Assembly: GCA_040902745.1 (NCBI GenBank)
Contig: JBBDWR010000029.1
Coordinates: 159,910 to 223,909 of the forward strand
DNA from: JBBDWR01 sp040902745
Lineage (GTDB): Bacteria > Actinomycetota > UBA4738 > HRBIN12
Reading direction: 5' to 3'
DNA: 64,000 nt
Of the stretch, positions 1 to 8,685 are shown piece by piece. The notes below the pieces were generated by a model. It saw nothing but the letters and a program-made list of their open reading frames with translations. It was not told the origin of the DNA and did not search any database. A program made the translations under genes and the position numbers. How positions within the stretch are numbered: position 1 is the stretch's first letter; each line of letters begins with the position of its first letter.

Positions 1-352
1 GCGGGACCGCGGTGCGCACCTCGGCGACGGCATGGGAGCGGTGACGGGCACCGAGCTCGGCGACCTGTTGGACGACCTTGGTGAGTTCCCTCGCCCTGCC
101 CTGCTCGACGAGCAGGCCCAGGGCATTGCGGGTCGCCTGGCTGGCGCGATCGCCGAGGATCTCATCGATCACGGCGCGCTTGCGCTCGACCGGCAGGGCT
201 GGATCGGTGAGCGCCTGTCGCAGCTCCCCGTTCGACTCGACAGCCTTGGAGAACGCGAACAGCTCATCCTCGACGCGCTCGGGTTCCCCCTCAGCCTCTG
301 CGATCGCGACGATCGCCTGCGCGTAGCCGCGGATCAGGTCGGGGTCGGCCAC
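1..352 (-). CDS. atpH: F1Fo ATP synthase delta subunit (partial, runs off left edge)
   Basis: Minus-strand reading frame opens with GTG at 352 (MADPDLIRGYAQAI...) and stays open to base 1, about 117 codons. The start has the pattern of OSCP/delta subunits: a short helix leading to a Y-A-x-A segment, then helical charged sequence including LTDPALPVERKRAVI. The delta subunit links the F1 head to the peripheral stalk made by subunit b. It starts one base after the atpF stop, as expected in the order B-E-F-H. The C-terminal part and atpA/G/D/C should lie to the left of the window. Fusion with subunit b, known in mycobacteria, is not seen because atpF ends separately. Confidence 0.9.
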   Translation of the reverse strand, partial: MADPDLIRGYAQAIVAIAEAEGEPERVEDELFAFSKAVESNGELRQALTDPALPVERKRAVIDEILGDRASQATRNALGLLVEQGRARELTKVVQQVAELGARHRSHAVAEVRTAVP

Positions 353-353
353 G

Positions 354-923
354 TCAGTTCCCGCCTCCGTTGCCGTTGGAGCTGCGCGAGACCTCGGCGA
401 TGTAGTCGTCGATAAGCTTCTCGTGCGCACTCTTGTCGAGCGACTGGCCAACCACTCGGCCCGCTAGTTCCACGGCGATGTCTGCGACCTGGGCCTTGAG
501 CTCCGCGAACACTCGATCCCGCTCGGACCGGATCTCCTCGTTCGCGCGATCCACGATGCCTTGCGCCTCGCGCTCGGCCTTCGTGTTGAGATCCTTGCGC
601 ATCTGTTCCGCGGCGCTCCGCGCCTCTTCGATGATGCGGTTGGCCTCTTCGCGGGCGTTCGCCAGCTGCTCGCGGTAGTCCGCGAGGAGCTTGTCGGCGT
701 CGGTCCGCGTGGCCTCGGCCTCCTCCATCTGACCTTGGATCTTCTCGGCTCGAGCAGCCAGCATCGTGTTGATCTGCGGGAACGCGAACTTCCACAGCAC
801 CACGAACACGATGGCGAACGCGATGCTCCCCCAGATCAGCTCGGGGATCTCGGGCAGGATCGGATTGTGCTCCTCGGCGACGGCTTCGCCGGCCGCGGTC
901 GCGATCAGGATCAGGGACAACAT
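354..923 (-). CDS. atpF: F1Fo ATP synthase subunit b
   Basis: 189 residues. One N-terminal membrane helix (about residues 26-48, rich in I, F, V, ending WKFAFP) is followed by a long charged, Ala/Glu/Arg-rich coiled-coil typical of the peripheral stalk b subunit, then VAGRVVGQ-like sequence near the C-terminus (LAGRVVGQSLDK). The last residues SNGNGGGN are low complexity. It lies 15 bases after atpE and one base before atpH. It acts as the stator that holds F1 against the membrane a subunit. Length is normal for actinobacterial b subunits. Confidence 0.95.
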   Translation of the reverse strand: MLSLILIATAAGEAVAEEHNPILPEIPELIWGSIAFAIVFVVLWKFAFPQINTMLAARAEKIQGQMEEAEATRTDADKLLADYREQLANAREEANRIIEEARSAAEQMRKDLNTKAEREAQGIVDRANEEIRSERDRVFAELKAQVADIAVELAGRVVGQSLDKSAHEKLIDDYIAEVSRSSNGNGGGN

Positions 924-938
924 GCGGAGTCCCTCCTG

Positions 939-1181
939 CTAGATGATGAACGAGAGGACGAAGCCGAACAGCGCGAGCGCCTCGACGAACGCGATCCCCA
1001 GGAACATCGTCGTACGGACCATACCGGCGGCCTCCGGCTGGCGTGCCATCGCCTCGACGGCCTTGCCGACGAGGAATCCGATGCCTATGCCGGGGCCGAT
1101 CGCGGCTAGTCCGTAGACCAACCCCTTGCCGATCGCGCCCACGTCGCCTTCAACGGCGGCGAGCAGTCCCAACAGTCCCAT
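939..1181 (-). CDS. atpE: F1Fo ATP synthase subunit c (proteolipid)
   Basis: 80 residues with two hydrophobic hairpin helices. The first carries the glycine-rich GPGIGIGF packing motif, the polar loop is ARQPEA, and the second helix holds the ion-binding carboxylate Glu67 in FVEALALFGF. This is the ring subunit that carries protons (no obvious sodium-type Gln/Ser/Thr ligand set is visible, so a proton motor is inferred). ATG at 1181 is chosen because it gives the usual length; the open frame extends further upstream only through the atpB region in another frame. Confidence 0.95.
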   Translation of the reverse strand: MGLLGLLAAVEGDVGAIGKGLVYGLAAIGPGIGIGFLVGKAVEAMARQPEAAGMVRTTMFLGIAFVEALALFGFVLSFII

Positions 1182-1213
1182 CCGATTCTCCCTTTCTCCG
1201 GCGTTCGTCTCGA

Positions 1214-2017
1214 TCAGTGCTCGGGGTGCTCCGACCCCGCGATATATACGGCCGTCAGGATCGTGAAGATGTACGCCTGCAGGACGGCCACCAGGATCTC
1301 GAAGGCCACGAGTGCCGTGCCCAACGCGAACGACAGCGCCGCGAACGGGATCGTGACCAGCTTCCACTGCAGGTACCAGGTGCCCACGAAGAAGATCGTG
1401 AGGATCAGGTGGCCGGCGATCATGTTCGCCGCGAGTCGGACGGCCAGGGTGAGAGGTCGGACGATGAACGTCGACACGAATTCGATCGGCGTCACCAGGA
1501 TGTAGATCAGGGTTGGGACCCCCGGAGGAAAGAGGGAGCTCTTCAGATAGCCCCCGAGACCCTGCGCTTTGATGCCCGCGACGTTGTAGATGAACCACAC
1601 GAGCACGGCGAGGAACGCGGGGATCGCCATCCGCGAATTCACCGGGAACTGGATGAACGGCAAGATCCCGAAGATGTTGTTCACGAAGATGAAGAAGAAC
1701 AACGAGGTCAAGAACGGAAGATACTTCAGCCCGCTCGGGCCCATGACCTCCATCACGATCCCGTTGCGGATGAACTCGACCACCGACTCCATCCCGTTCT
1801 GCAATCCCGACGGCACCAGCTTGGGCTTGCGGAACGCGATCACGAACAGAGCCACGATGATGATCGCCGACAATGCCATGTACAGCATCACGCGGTTCGC
1901 GCAGTAGTCACCGCTGCCGATCAGACACGGCGTTTCGAAGATCTCGGTTCCCGGGGGCTCGAACCCCGCCGGGGGCCGGACGTCGGACGCGAGCAGCGAG
2001 ACGAGCGTCGAAAGCAT
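1214..2017 (-). CDS. atpB: F1Fo ATP synthase subunit a
   Basis: 267 residues, strongly hydrophobic with five to six membrane segments. The proton half-channel helix holds the essential arginine in RLAANMIAGH (about Arg194), and the C-terminal helix has the conserved LQAYIFTILTAVYI pattern. The N-terminus (residues 1-40) is periplasmic-like and contains two cysteines (CLIGSGDYC). ATG at 2017 shares one base with the atpI stop (TGATG), which points to translational coupling. Subunit a faces the c ring and forms the proton path. Confidence 0.95.
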   Translation of the reverse strand: MLSTLVSLLASDVRPPAGFEPPGTEIFETPCLIGSGDYCANRVMLYMALSAIIIVALFVIAFRKPKLVPSGLQNGMESVVEFIRNGIVMEVMGPSGLKYLPFLTSLFFFIFVNNIFGILPFIQFPVNSRMAIPAFLAVLVWFIYNVAGIKAQGLGGYLKSSLFPPGVPTLIYILVTPIEFVSTFIVRPLTLAVRLAANMIAGHLILTIFFVGTWYLQWKLVTIPFAALSFALGTALVAFEILVAVLQAYIFTILTAVYIAGSEHPEH

Positions 2018-2487
2018 CAGTCGGCCTCCCGGGCGGCCAACGCTCGTTCCGCACGGATCGCCGCAGGATCCGCGGGGATCTGCAGGGCGGCGCCGACGCC
2101 CCGAAGCATCAATCGCGCCTCGTATCCGAGCAGCAGGAGCGTTGCGGGCACCAGCGCCAGACCGAAGGCGAGCGGCGAGAACCAGGCGAGGGTGTTGAGC
2201 GCGAACAGGACGCCGACGATCACCGCGAGACGCACGACGAACCCGCCGAGCGCGACCGCGTGGACGGCCGTGACCGACACGGTCGAGGCCCACGCCAGGG
2301 AGAGCCCGTGTGCGGCGAAGTTCGCGAGCACCAGGAGTATCCCGATCGCGGCGGACACACCTGCGTCGGGACCACCCAGCAGCCAGCCGATCGCGGCGGC
2401 CGCGGGAACGGCGATCCCCCCGGGCATCAGGGCCCGCCGAACCATCTCCCGCTCGGGTCGATCCGTCACTGCCTCGCCCCTACTCAC
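2017..2487 (-). CDS. atpI: ATP synthase protein I-like membrane protein
   Basis: 156 residues with four hydrophobic segments (about 24-40, 46-64, 70-95, 103-125) and a charged C-terminus. Position directly before atpB, overlap with both neighbours, size and topology match the AtpI family, which helps assemble the c ring and may act in Mg2+ uptake. Sequence conservation in this family is weak, so the call rests on topology and synteny. The start overlaps the preceding small gene by 8 bases. Confidence 0.75.
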   Translation of the reverse strand: MSRGEAVTDRPEREMVRRALMPGGIAVPAAAAIGWLLGGPDAGVSAAIGILLVLANFAAHGLSLAWASTVSVTAVHAVALGGFVVRLAVIVGVLFALNTLAWFSPLAFGLALVPATLLLLGYEARLMLRGVGAALQIPADPAAIRAERALAAREAD

Positions 2488-2695
2488 GTCCGTACCGCAC
2501 GTACACCACGTAGATCGCCGTGCTCATCCCGAGGACCATCCCGATCGGGAGGAAGAGCCAATGGAACCCCAGCCAGAGGTCGAGCAGCAGCCCGACCCCG
2601 CCCCAGGCCACGAGCCCGGCGATCAAGGTTCCCAGGACCCCCCACGCCGCATCTGCGCCGTGCCAGGTGTCCCCTCGTTCGCTGTGTGCGGGCAT
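2480..2695 (-). CDS. AtpZ-like small membrane protein, first gene of atp operon
   Basis: 71 residues with two membrane helices (about 19-39 and 44-66) and a WGGVGLLLD/GMVLGM pattern like the AtpZ/ATPase_gene1 family, small proteins encoded ahead of atpI in many bacteria. It is the first gene after the strong promoter-like sequence at 2706-2735. The ATG at 2695 lies only about four bases after the predicted transcription start and has no Shine-Dalgarno sequence, so translation is probably leaderless or nearly so. It overlaps atpI by 8 bases. Confidence 0.75.
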   Translation of the reverse strand: MPAHSERGDTWHGADAAWGVLGTLIAGLVAWGGVGLLLDLWLGFHWLFLPIGMVLGMSTAIYVVYVRYGRE

Positions 2696-2705
2696 CGGGG
2701 CCGCA

Positions 2706-2735
2706 AGTATAGCGACGGCCAGAACGGCACGTCAA
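2706..2735 (-). promoter_or_regulatory. sigma70-type promoter of the atp operon
   Basis: On the minus strand TTGACG (2735-2730) is followed by an 18-base spacer and TATACT (2711-2706). Each hexamer matches consensus at five of six positions. The predicted start is near 2699, about four bases before the first ATG. Confidence 0.75.
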
Positions 2736-2857
2736 AGGGTGAGAGCACTCGTTTTCGCAGGTCAGATGGGGTTTCGGGCCGAGCTTGTGAAACGATTCAC
2801 GAAGAGAACGGGGAGAAGACCCGGTTCCTCACCGACGCCGCCGTGCGCTTTCGCCCG

Positions 2858-3727
2858 TCAGGTCTGTTTGCGACTGAACAGCAGATTCACGCTGGCGAGG
2901 AGCAGGCCCCCGACGAACAGGAGTGTCCCCAGTACGTTCACGGTCGGTGGCAGACCGATCCGGGTTGCGCCGAATACCCATGTCGGGAACGTGGGCTCGG
3001 ACCCCGACACGAAGTTCGTGATGACGAAGTCGTCGAGGGACAGGACGAACGCCAGCAAGAACCCGGCCACGATGCCCGGGAAGATGATCGGCAAGGTGAC
3101 CTTGAAGAAGGCGGTCATGGGCGTCGCGAACAGATCCTGCGCCGCGTTCTCGAGCGATCGGTCCATGCCGGCCACGCGCGCGCGAACCGTGATCGCCACG
3201 AATGGGATACAGAAGACGATGTGGGAAAGCAAGATCGTGATGAACCCGGGCGTGAGGAACGAGATGTTCTTGTCGAACAGCACGAACAGGGACAGGAGCG
3301 AGGAACCGAGGACGATCTCGGGAACGGCGATCCCGAGGAAGATGATGAAGTTCACGGGTGAGCGGCCACGGAAGGAGTACCGCCCGAGCGCGAGACCGAT
3401 GAAGGTGCCGATGATCGTCGCGATCAGCGCGGCCGCCGGAGCGATCCGGATCGTGTTCCAGATCCCGTCGGCCAGGCCGGGGTCGCCGAGGAAGACGGAC
3501 GGGCTGTACCACTTGGTCGTGAACCCGAAGAAGGTTGGACTCTGCCGCTCTCCCGGGACGTCGTTGAAGCTGTAGACGATCATCAACAGGACGGGGAAGG
3601 TGAGGTACAGGATCATCAGCCCGGTGAAGACCGGCAGGATGAATCGGGTCCAGCGCTTGTAGGGCTTTCGAAGCGGAGCGGGCTCGCGCGCCGAGTCCAG
3701 CGGCGGCGCTTCGATGACCGCGCTCAT
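2858..3727 (-). CDS. potC: Spermidine/putrescine-type ABC transporter permease, PotC-like (cluster 1)
   Basis: 289 residues with a cytoplasmic N-terminus (to about 30) and six membrane helices. The EAA-loop that docks with the ATPase is visible around ENAAQDLFATP followed by KVTLPIIFPG. With PotB it forms the membrane channel for polyamine-like substrates. The start ATG overlaps the potB stop by four bases. It is the last gene of the potA-D-B-C operon; 162 bases separate its stop from the atp operon start. Substrate cannot be read from the permease. Confidence 0.85.
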   Translation of the reverse strand: MSAVIEAPPLDSAREPAPLRKPYKRWTRFILPVFTGLMILYLTFPVLLMIVYSFNDVPGERQSPTFFGFTTKWYSPSVFLGDPGLADGIWNTIRIAPAAALIATIIGTFIGLALGRYSFRGRSPVNFIIFLGIAVPEIVLGSSLLSLFVLFDKNISFLTPGFITILLSHIVFCIPFVAITVRARVAGMDRSLENAAQDLFATPMTAFFKVTLPIIFPGIVAGFLLAFVLSLDDFVITNFVSGSEPTFPTWVFGATRIGLPPTVNVLGTLLFVGGLLLASVNLLFSRKQT

Positions 3728-4653
3728 GCCCCTGCCGCCAAGGCCTCATCCTCCGTGCCGAGCAGCTTCGCGTAGATGCTCACGAGCACCAACATCCCGA
3801 ACATCAGGACGATGGAGAGCGCGGCCGCCTCCGGATAGGCCTGCGATCTCAGGAACTTGGTCTGGATGATGTTGCCGATCATCGTGGTGTTGAGGCCGCC
3901 CAACACGGACGCGTTCACGTAGTCCCCCGTCGCCGGGACGAACGTGAGGATGACCGCCGCGAACACGCCCGGAATCGACAGCGGCAGCACGACCTTGCGG
4001 AACGCGTCCCACCGCGTGGCGTAGAGATCCTTCGCCGCCTCCACCAACCGCTTGTCGATCCGATCGAGCGCCACGAACAGCGGCAGCGCGGTGAACGGCA
4101 GGAAGTTATAGGTGATCCCGGCGATCACCGCCACAGGCGTCGCCAGGACCCGGAAATCCTGGGGCAGCAGCCCCGCGTTCTTGAGCGGGCCGAAGATCAA
4201 CCCGTTGTCACCCAGGATGAAGTTCCACTGGATCGTGCGGATCACGAACGACACGAAGAACGGCAGCAGCAACAACAGGAGGAACGCGGTCTTGCGACGC
4301 CCGCCGTAGAAGGCGATCCAGTAGGTCATCGGATAGGCCAACAGCAGTCCGATCACCGTGACGATCGCGGCGTAGACGACGCTTCGCAGGTAGAACCTCC
4401 CGTTCGCCGCTACTTCGCTATAGCTGGCCCAGTTGGGGTTCTTGATATCGAAGGTGAACCCGCCCGCAAGGAGCCCGCCCTGCTGGAGCGAGGTGAACAC
4501 CATGACGATCAATGGGGCCACGAAGAACAGCGCGAGGTAGATCCCTCCGGGACCCAGCAGCGCGTATGGCGTGAGCCGTTTCCGCGTCGCGTGGGCCCCG
4601 CGGGCCTTGCGTTGTTCGAGCGAACCGCCGCCTGCTGCCACGGAGCCGATCAC
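3724..4653 (-). CDS. potB: Spermidine/putrescine-type ABC transporter permease, PotB-like (cluster 1)
   Basis: 309 residues, six membrane helices after a positively charged N-terminus. The EAA-type motif is EAAKDLYATRWDAFRKV, followed by LPLSIPG. GTG at 4653 is chosen because it overlaps the potD stop in a GTGA arrangement; a much longer open frame upstream is only the shadow of potD. It partners PotC in the inner membrane. Confidence 0.85.
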   Translation of the reverse strand: MIGSVAAGGGSLEQRKARGAHATRKRLTPYALLGPGGIYLALFFVAPLIVMVFTSLQQGGLLAGGFTFDIKNPNWASYSEVAANGRFYLRSVVYAAIVTVIGLLLAYPMTYWIAFYGGRRKTAFLLLLLLPFFVSFVIRTIQWNFILGDNGLIFGPLKNAGLLPQDFRVLATPVAVIAGITYNFLPFTALPLFVALDRIDKRLVEAAKDLYATRWDAFRKVVLPLSIPGVFAAVILTFVPATGDYVNASVLGGLNTTMIGNIIQTKFLRSQAYPEAAALSIVLMFGMLVLVSIYAKLLGTEDEALAAGA

Positions 4654-5945
4654 CCCTCCGAGATCGGAAGGAAGATGGCGTCCCACTCCTGGATCTCTTC
4701 GTCGGTCCGCAGATCCTTGGCGAACTTCGTGTTCGACAGGAACTCCGGCGTCGGCCAGAGGAACTCGCTGTCGGCGGTCTGTTGGAGCTTGTTCGCGTAC
4801 CCCTTGTCTCCGTCGGCCTCTGCCTCTTTCGCGTGCTCGGCGATCATCTCCTGCACCTCCGGCACCGGAGACATGTAGAGCACCCACTCGGTGATCCCCT
4901 GGGCGACGTCGGGCTGGTACACGTAGTCCATCAGCGCGTAGGCGGCGTCGGGGTGAGCCGCGTTGGCCGGGATCATCATGTTGTCGATCCACAGCAGGGC
5001 GCCGCCCTCCGGGAAGATGAACTCGAAGGGCTCCCCGAGCCAGAGCTTGCCGTACAGCACGTCGCCGGACCACCCCATCGTCACCGGCAGGTTGCCGGCG
5101 GTGAAGTCGTCGAAGTAGCCCTGGTCGTAGTACTTGCGAACCGTGCCCGCCTCGCGCTGCATCATCAGCCAGTCGGCCGCCTGCTTCCACTCATCGGGGC
5201 CCGAGGTGGCTGGGTCGATGCCGAGGTTGATCATCACGAAATCGGGCATGTCGTCCTTCAGCATGCCGACACTATTCGTCCCGACTTTCGCGGGATCGGC
5301 TAGGTCGTCCATCGAGGTGATGTCGGCGTCGACGAGCTCGGTATTGACCCCGATCCCGGTGATGCCGGATTGCCACGCCATCGTGAACTTGTTGCCGGGG
5401 TCGAACACCGGGTCGCGTGCGAAGTCCGCCGCGTTCGCGTCGAAGTTCGGGCGCTTGGAGGGGTCGAGTTCGACCACCCAGTCGTTGATCTGCATCGCGG
5501 TAAGCTCGCGACCGTTCGTGAGCACGATGATGTCCCACTCGGTGTCATCGCCCGCGGACAGCTGGGGCTGGATCCGGCCGAAGAACTCGGGGTTGGACTG
5601 GATGACCTCCTGGTAGTTGACCTCGATGCCGGTCTCTTTCGTGAAGCCGACGAGCGACGGATAGATCACGTCACCGTCGCTGTTGCGTGACTTGTCGATG
5701 TACAGGGGCCAGTTGGCGAAGTTGACGAGCTCCTCGGTCTGGCCATCGAAGGGGGACGTGTCGTTGTTGTCACCGGTGTCGGTAGTGCCACCCTCATCGG
5801 AACTGCACGCGGCGAGGATCGCCGCCATGCTCAGGGTTCCGGCCCCGACACCTGCCGTTCTCAGCATGTCCCGTCGGGACATCCTGCGCTGGGTCATCCC
5901 CCGGAGCCAGGACGGATCCATCTTCGGTCGCTTGTGCTCGCTCAT
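4650..5945 (-). CDS. potD: Polyamine-type substrate-binding lipoprotein, PotD-like, with Tat-type signal (cluster 1)
   Basis: 431 residues. The N-terminus has a twin-arginine motif (SRRDMLRTAG, Arg24-25), a hydrophobic stretch and a lipobox LAAC with Cys47, followed by a Ser/Asp/Gly/Thr-rich linker. The mature part begins with LVNFANWPLYID, like periplasmic spermidine-binding proteins, and contains the WQSGITGIGVN and AWDIIV-like segments of the family. It is expected to be exported folded and anchored as a lipoprotein, and to deliver substrate to PotBC. ATG 5945 overlaps the potA stop (ATGA). Confidence 0.85.
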   Translation of the reverse strand: MSEHKRPKMDPSWLRGMTQRRMSRRDMLRTAGVGAGTLSMAAILAACSSDEGGTTDTGDNNDTSPFDGQTEELVNFANWPLYIDKSRNSDGDVIYPSLVGFTKETGIEVNYQEVIQSNPEFFGRIQPQLSAGDDTEWDIIVLTNGRELTAMQINDWVVELDPSKRPNFDANAADFARDPVFDPGNKFTMAWQSGITGIGVNTELVDADITSMDDLADPAKVGTNSVGMLKDDMPDFVMINLGIDPATSGPDEWKQAADWLMMQREAGTVRKYYDQGYFDDFTAGNLPVTMGWSGDVLYGKLWLGEPFEFIFPEGGALLWIDNMMIPANAAHPDAAYALMDYVYQPDVAQGITEWVLYMSPVPEVQEMIAEHAKEAEADGDKGYANKLQQTADSEFLWPTPEFLSNTKFAKDLRTDEEIQEWDAIFLPISEG

Positions 5946-7069
5946 TCTTCCTCCTCCTCCAACGCCAGCGGAGCCGACGGCTTCACCACGAAGGTGTATT
6001 CGGGTCGCCACGAGAGGCGAACACGGTCACCCGGCCTGGGAGCCGGGGTGGTGCCCAGGTTCTGGACGTAGACGGTCATGTTCGTGCCGCCCGGCCCTTC
6101 GATCTTGTACTGGTGACTCACACCGATGAACGTCGACATGCGCAGCACGCCCGTGACACTGTTGTCACCGGCGGGAGCCGGATCAGACTCGGGTGTGATC
6201 GAGACTTTCTCCGGTCGAACACCAACCTTCACCGACGCCCCCGCATCGGCCGGCACCCGTTCGCTCGGAACGGTGAACGTCTCACCGGCAGCCGTGAGGA
6301 CGGTGGAGATGCCGTTGCGCTGCTCCTTCAGCTCGCCCTCGAGAAGGTTGGACGCCCCGAGGAACCCGGCGACGAACTCGGTCTGCGGTCGTTCGTACAC
6401 GTCCTCGGGGGCTCCCAGCTGTTCGATCAGTCCCAACCGCATCACGGCCAGGCGATCGGACATCGTCATCGCTTCCTCTTGGTCGTGGGTCACATAGATG
6501 AACGTGATGCCGACCTCCTGCTGGATCCGCTTGAGCTCCAGCTGCATCTGCTTGCGCAATTTCAGGTCCAGCGCGCCGAGCGGCTCGTCGAGCAGCAGCA
6601 CCTTGGGGCGGTTCACGAGCGCCCGAGCGAGGGCGACCCGCTGCTGCTGCCCGCCGGACATCTGAGGGGGCATCCGATCCTCGAAACCCTGCAGGTCCAC
6701 CAGCGTCATCACGTCGCCGATACGCGTGTCGATATCGCCCCGATCGACCTTGCGACGTTTGAGACCGAAGGCCACGTTCTCCCGCACGTTGAGGTGCGGG
6801 AACAGCGCGTAGGACTGGAACACGGTGTTGACGTCGCGCTTGTAGGGAGGGTCGTCGGTGACGTCGCGCCCGCCCAGATAGACCGTGCCGCGGGTGGGTT
6901 CCTCGAACCCCCCGATCATGCGCAGGGTGGTGGTCTTCCCACAGCCCGAAGGCCCCAGCATGCTGAAGAACTCGCCCTCGGCGATATCGAGGGACAGATC
7001 GTCCACCGCGAGGGTGTCACCGAAGGCCTTGGTGACGCGCTCGAGGCGCACATCAATCTCAGCTGCCAC
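5942..7069 (-). CDS. potA: Spermidine/putrescine-type ABC transporter ATPase, PotA-like (cluster 1)
   Basis: 375 residues. Walker A is GPSGCGKTT (39-47), the signature is MSGGQQQ (137-143), Walker B LLLDEP (158-163) with the D-loop after it, and the switch histidine is His195 in YVTHDQEEA. The C-terminal 130 residues form the TOBE-type regulatory domain of the MalK/PotA group and end in a run of glutamates. GTG 7069 has a purine-rich GGGGGAG just upstream. It is the first gene of potA-D-B-C and powers import. Confidence 0.9.
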   Translation of the reverse strand: MAAEIDVRLERVTKAFGDTLAVDDLSLDIAEGEFFSMLGPSGCGKTTTLRMIGGFEEPTRGTVYLGGRDVTDDPPYKRDVNTVFQSYALFPHLNVRENVAFGLKRRKVDRGDIDTRIGDVMTLVDLQGFEDRMPPQMSGGQQQRVALARALVNRPKVLLLDEPLGALDLKLRKQMQLELKRIQQEVGITFIYVTHDQEEAMTMSDRLAVMRLGLIEQLGAPEDVYERPQTEFVAGFLGASNLLEGELKEQRNGISTVLTAAGETFTVPSERVPADAGASVKVGVRPEKVSITPESDPAPAGDNSVTGVLRMSTFIGVSHQYKIEGPGGTNMTVYVQNLGTTPAPRPGDRVRLSWRPEYTFVVKPSAPLALEEEEE

Positions 7070-7098
7070 TCGCTCCCCCTTGCCGACCGTGGGCAGGA

Positions 7099-7128
7099 TT
7101 ATGCCGCACGCGGGCCGCGATTATCACC
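7099..7128 (-). promoter_or_regulatory. possible promoter of pot cluster 1
   Basis: Minus-strand GTGATA (7128-7123), 18-base spacer, CATAAT (7104-7099). The -10 matches five of six, the -35 four of six. It sits 30 bases before the potA start in the 191-base gap after the WecA-like gene, which also holds a CCCCCGCGGGGG palindrome at 7129-7140. Confidence 0.4.
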
Positions 7129-7260
7129 CCCCGCGGGGGCAGAGCGCGCGACCACGGAACGGCACATCCTCGTCCCGCCTTTGATACGCCCCGGAGTTGC
7201 CCTGCGGATGGGTCCCGGCGCGCCGCAGGCCGACCCAGGCACGCGATGCCGCCCGTCAGG

Positions 7261-8523
7261 TCACGGCCGCGCGTCCGGGGTGGAGGGCGCCGGGCGTGCC
7301 GGCGGGTTCGAGACACCATCCGGACCCGCCCCTGCCGAGCCCGGCCCTGTGGATCCATGCTGGTCGCCCACGTCGCCCGTCGTGCGGTCGGACCGTTCCT
7401 GGATCGATCGCGCCTCGCGCCGTCGAGCTACCAGACCCGGGATCAGTGTGGCGAGGAAGACGACGAACGCGAGGAGGGAGACCGCGATCGTGACCCTTCG
7501 CCCCTCGGCCGTACGCCCGTCGGCGAGTGCGACGGTAAGCGCGACGGCGGACAACAGGGCACTCCACAGGTACATGAGCAGGACGGTCTTGCGGTACCCA
7601 TGCCCGATATCCATCAGGCGGTGATGGATGTGCTCCTTGTCCGCGTGGGCGAAGCTGCGACCCCGACGAACCCGGCGCACCACCGCGAGGACAACGTCCA
7701 GAAGAGGGATCGCGAGGATCAGGAGGGGAAGGAATACCGGCAGGGCGATGACCGCCAGATCGCCGCCCGTCGGAGGATAGGCGTTGCGCCCGATCCCGAA
7801 GATCGTCGACACGGCCAACAGGGTGCCGAGCAGCATCGCGCCCGAGTCGCCCATGAAGATCCGCGCAGGGTGGAAGTTCCACGGGAGGAACCCGACGCAC
7901 ACGCCGGCGGTGATCGCGGAGACCAGTGCGGCCGCGGAGACCTCGCCCCCGAAGGCCGCACCCGGCGAACGGTACATGTACAGGAAGAACGCGACGGCGG
8001 CGATCGCGACCATGCCGGCCGCGAGGCCGTCGAGGCCGTCGATCAGGTTGACGGCGTTCACCAGCAAGAGCACCCACAGGATCGTGAGCAACACCTGCAT
8101 GTCCGGCGACAGCGCCAGCAGGCCTTGCCCCGGGAACAAGAAGTACAGCAGCGTGACGCCGCCGATGGCCAGGAGCCCGGCGATCAGGATCTGTCCGGTG
8201 AGCTTCGAGAGGGCGGTGATGTCCTTGATGTCGTCGATCGCGCCCACACCCGCGGCAACTGTCACCGCTCCCACGACCGCGATCCACTGCAGGGTCGAAC
8301 CGGCCAGGTTGTCGAATGCCGGGAGTGCGCGAGCGACGAGCAGGCCCACGACCAGACCCGCGTACATCGCGATCCCCCCCATCGAGGGCGTCGAGCGCTC
8401 GTGGACCATCCGGTCCGATGGATGTGCGATCGCGCCTACCCGCACGGCGATGCGACGGACGACGGGGGTCCCGACGAAACACACGAGCGCACTCGCAGCG
8501 AAGACGACCAGGTAGGGAGTCAC
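7261..8523 (-). CDS. wecA: WecA-like undecaprenyl-phosphate glycosyl-1-phosphate transferase
   Basis: 420 residues with about ten membrane helices and the MraY/WecA family motifs: SMGG near residue 47, two aspartates in GAIDDIKD, NLIDGLDGLAAG, GDSGAMLLG and the HIHH histidine box (KEHIHHRL). Such enzymes move a sugar-1-phosphate, often GlcNAc, onto a C55 lipid carrier at the membrane; in mycobacteria the gene (Rv1302) starts arabinogalactan linker synthesis and sits just before atp, as here. The last 45 residues are Pro/Gly/Asp-rich. Exact sugar is inference. Confidence 0.85.
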   Translation of the reverse strand: MTPYLVVFAASALVCFVGTPVVRRIAVRVGAIAHPSDRMVHERSTPSMGGIAMYAGLVVGLLVARALPAFDNLAGSTLQWIAVVGAVTVAAGVGAIDDIKDITALSKLTGQILIAGLLAIGGVTLLYFLFPGQGLLALSPDMQVLLTILWVLLLVNAVNLIDGLDGLAAGMVAIAAVAFFLYMYRSPGAAFGGEVSAAALVSAITAGVCVGFLPWNFHPARIFMGDSGAMLLGTLLAVSTIFGIGRNAYPPTGGDLAVIALPVFLPLLILAIPLLDVVLAVVRRVRRGRSFAHADKEHIHHRLMDIGHGYRKTVLLMYLWSALLSAVALTVALADGRTAEGRRVTIAVSLLAFVVFLATLIPGLVARRREARSIQERSDRTTGDVGDQHGSTGPGSAGAGPDGVSNPPARPAPSTPDARP

Positions 8524-8685
8524 GCAGCTCCCCGCGAGCTCTCGCGGCCCGACTCACACCGGCGCATGTGCAGCATGCCTCTCAGTCTGCGGGCGCCACC
8601 GGGCATGGACAAGCCCTCCGGATGTGCACCGCGAGGCGCCCGAGACCCGGAGCGCCGAGTCCGCGCCGCCGCGGATCACGCCGAC

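Noticed and set aside
2787..2800. GTGAA-ACGA-TTCAC inverted repeat between pot and atp operons
   Set aside because: Only a 5-bp arm and no second copy; may be chance.
1043..3361. 772-codon plus-strand open frame over atp and pot genes
   Set aside because: Arg/Asp/His-rich composition without any motif, on the strand opposite well-supported genes; an effect of high GC.
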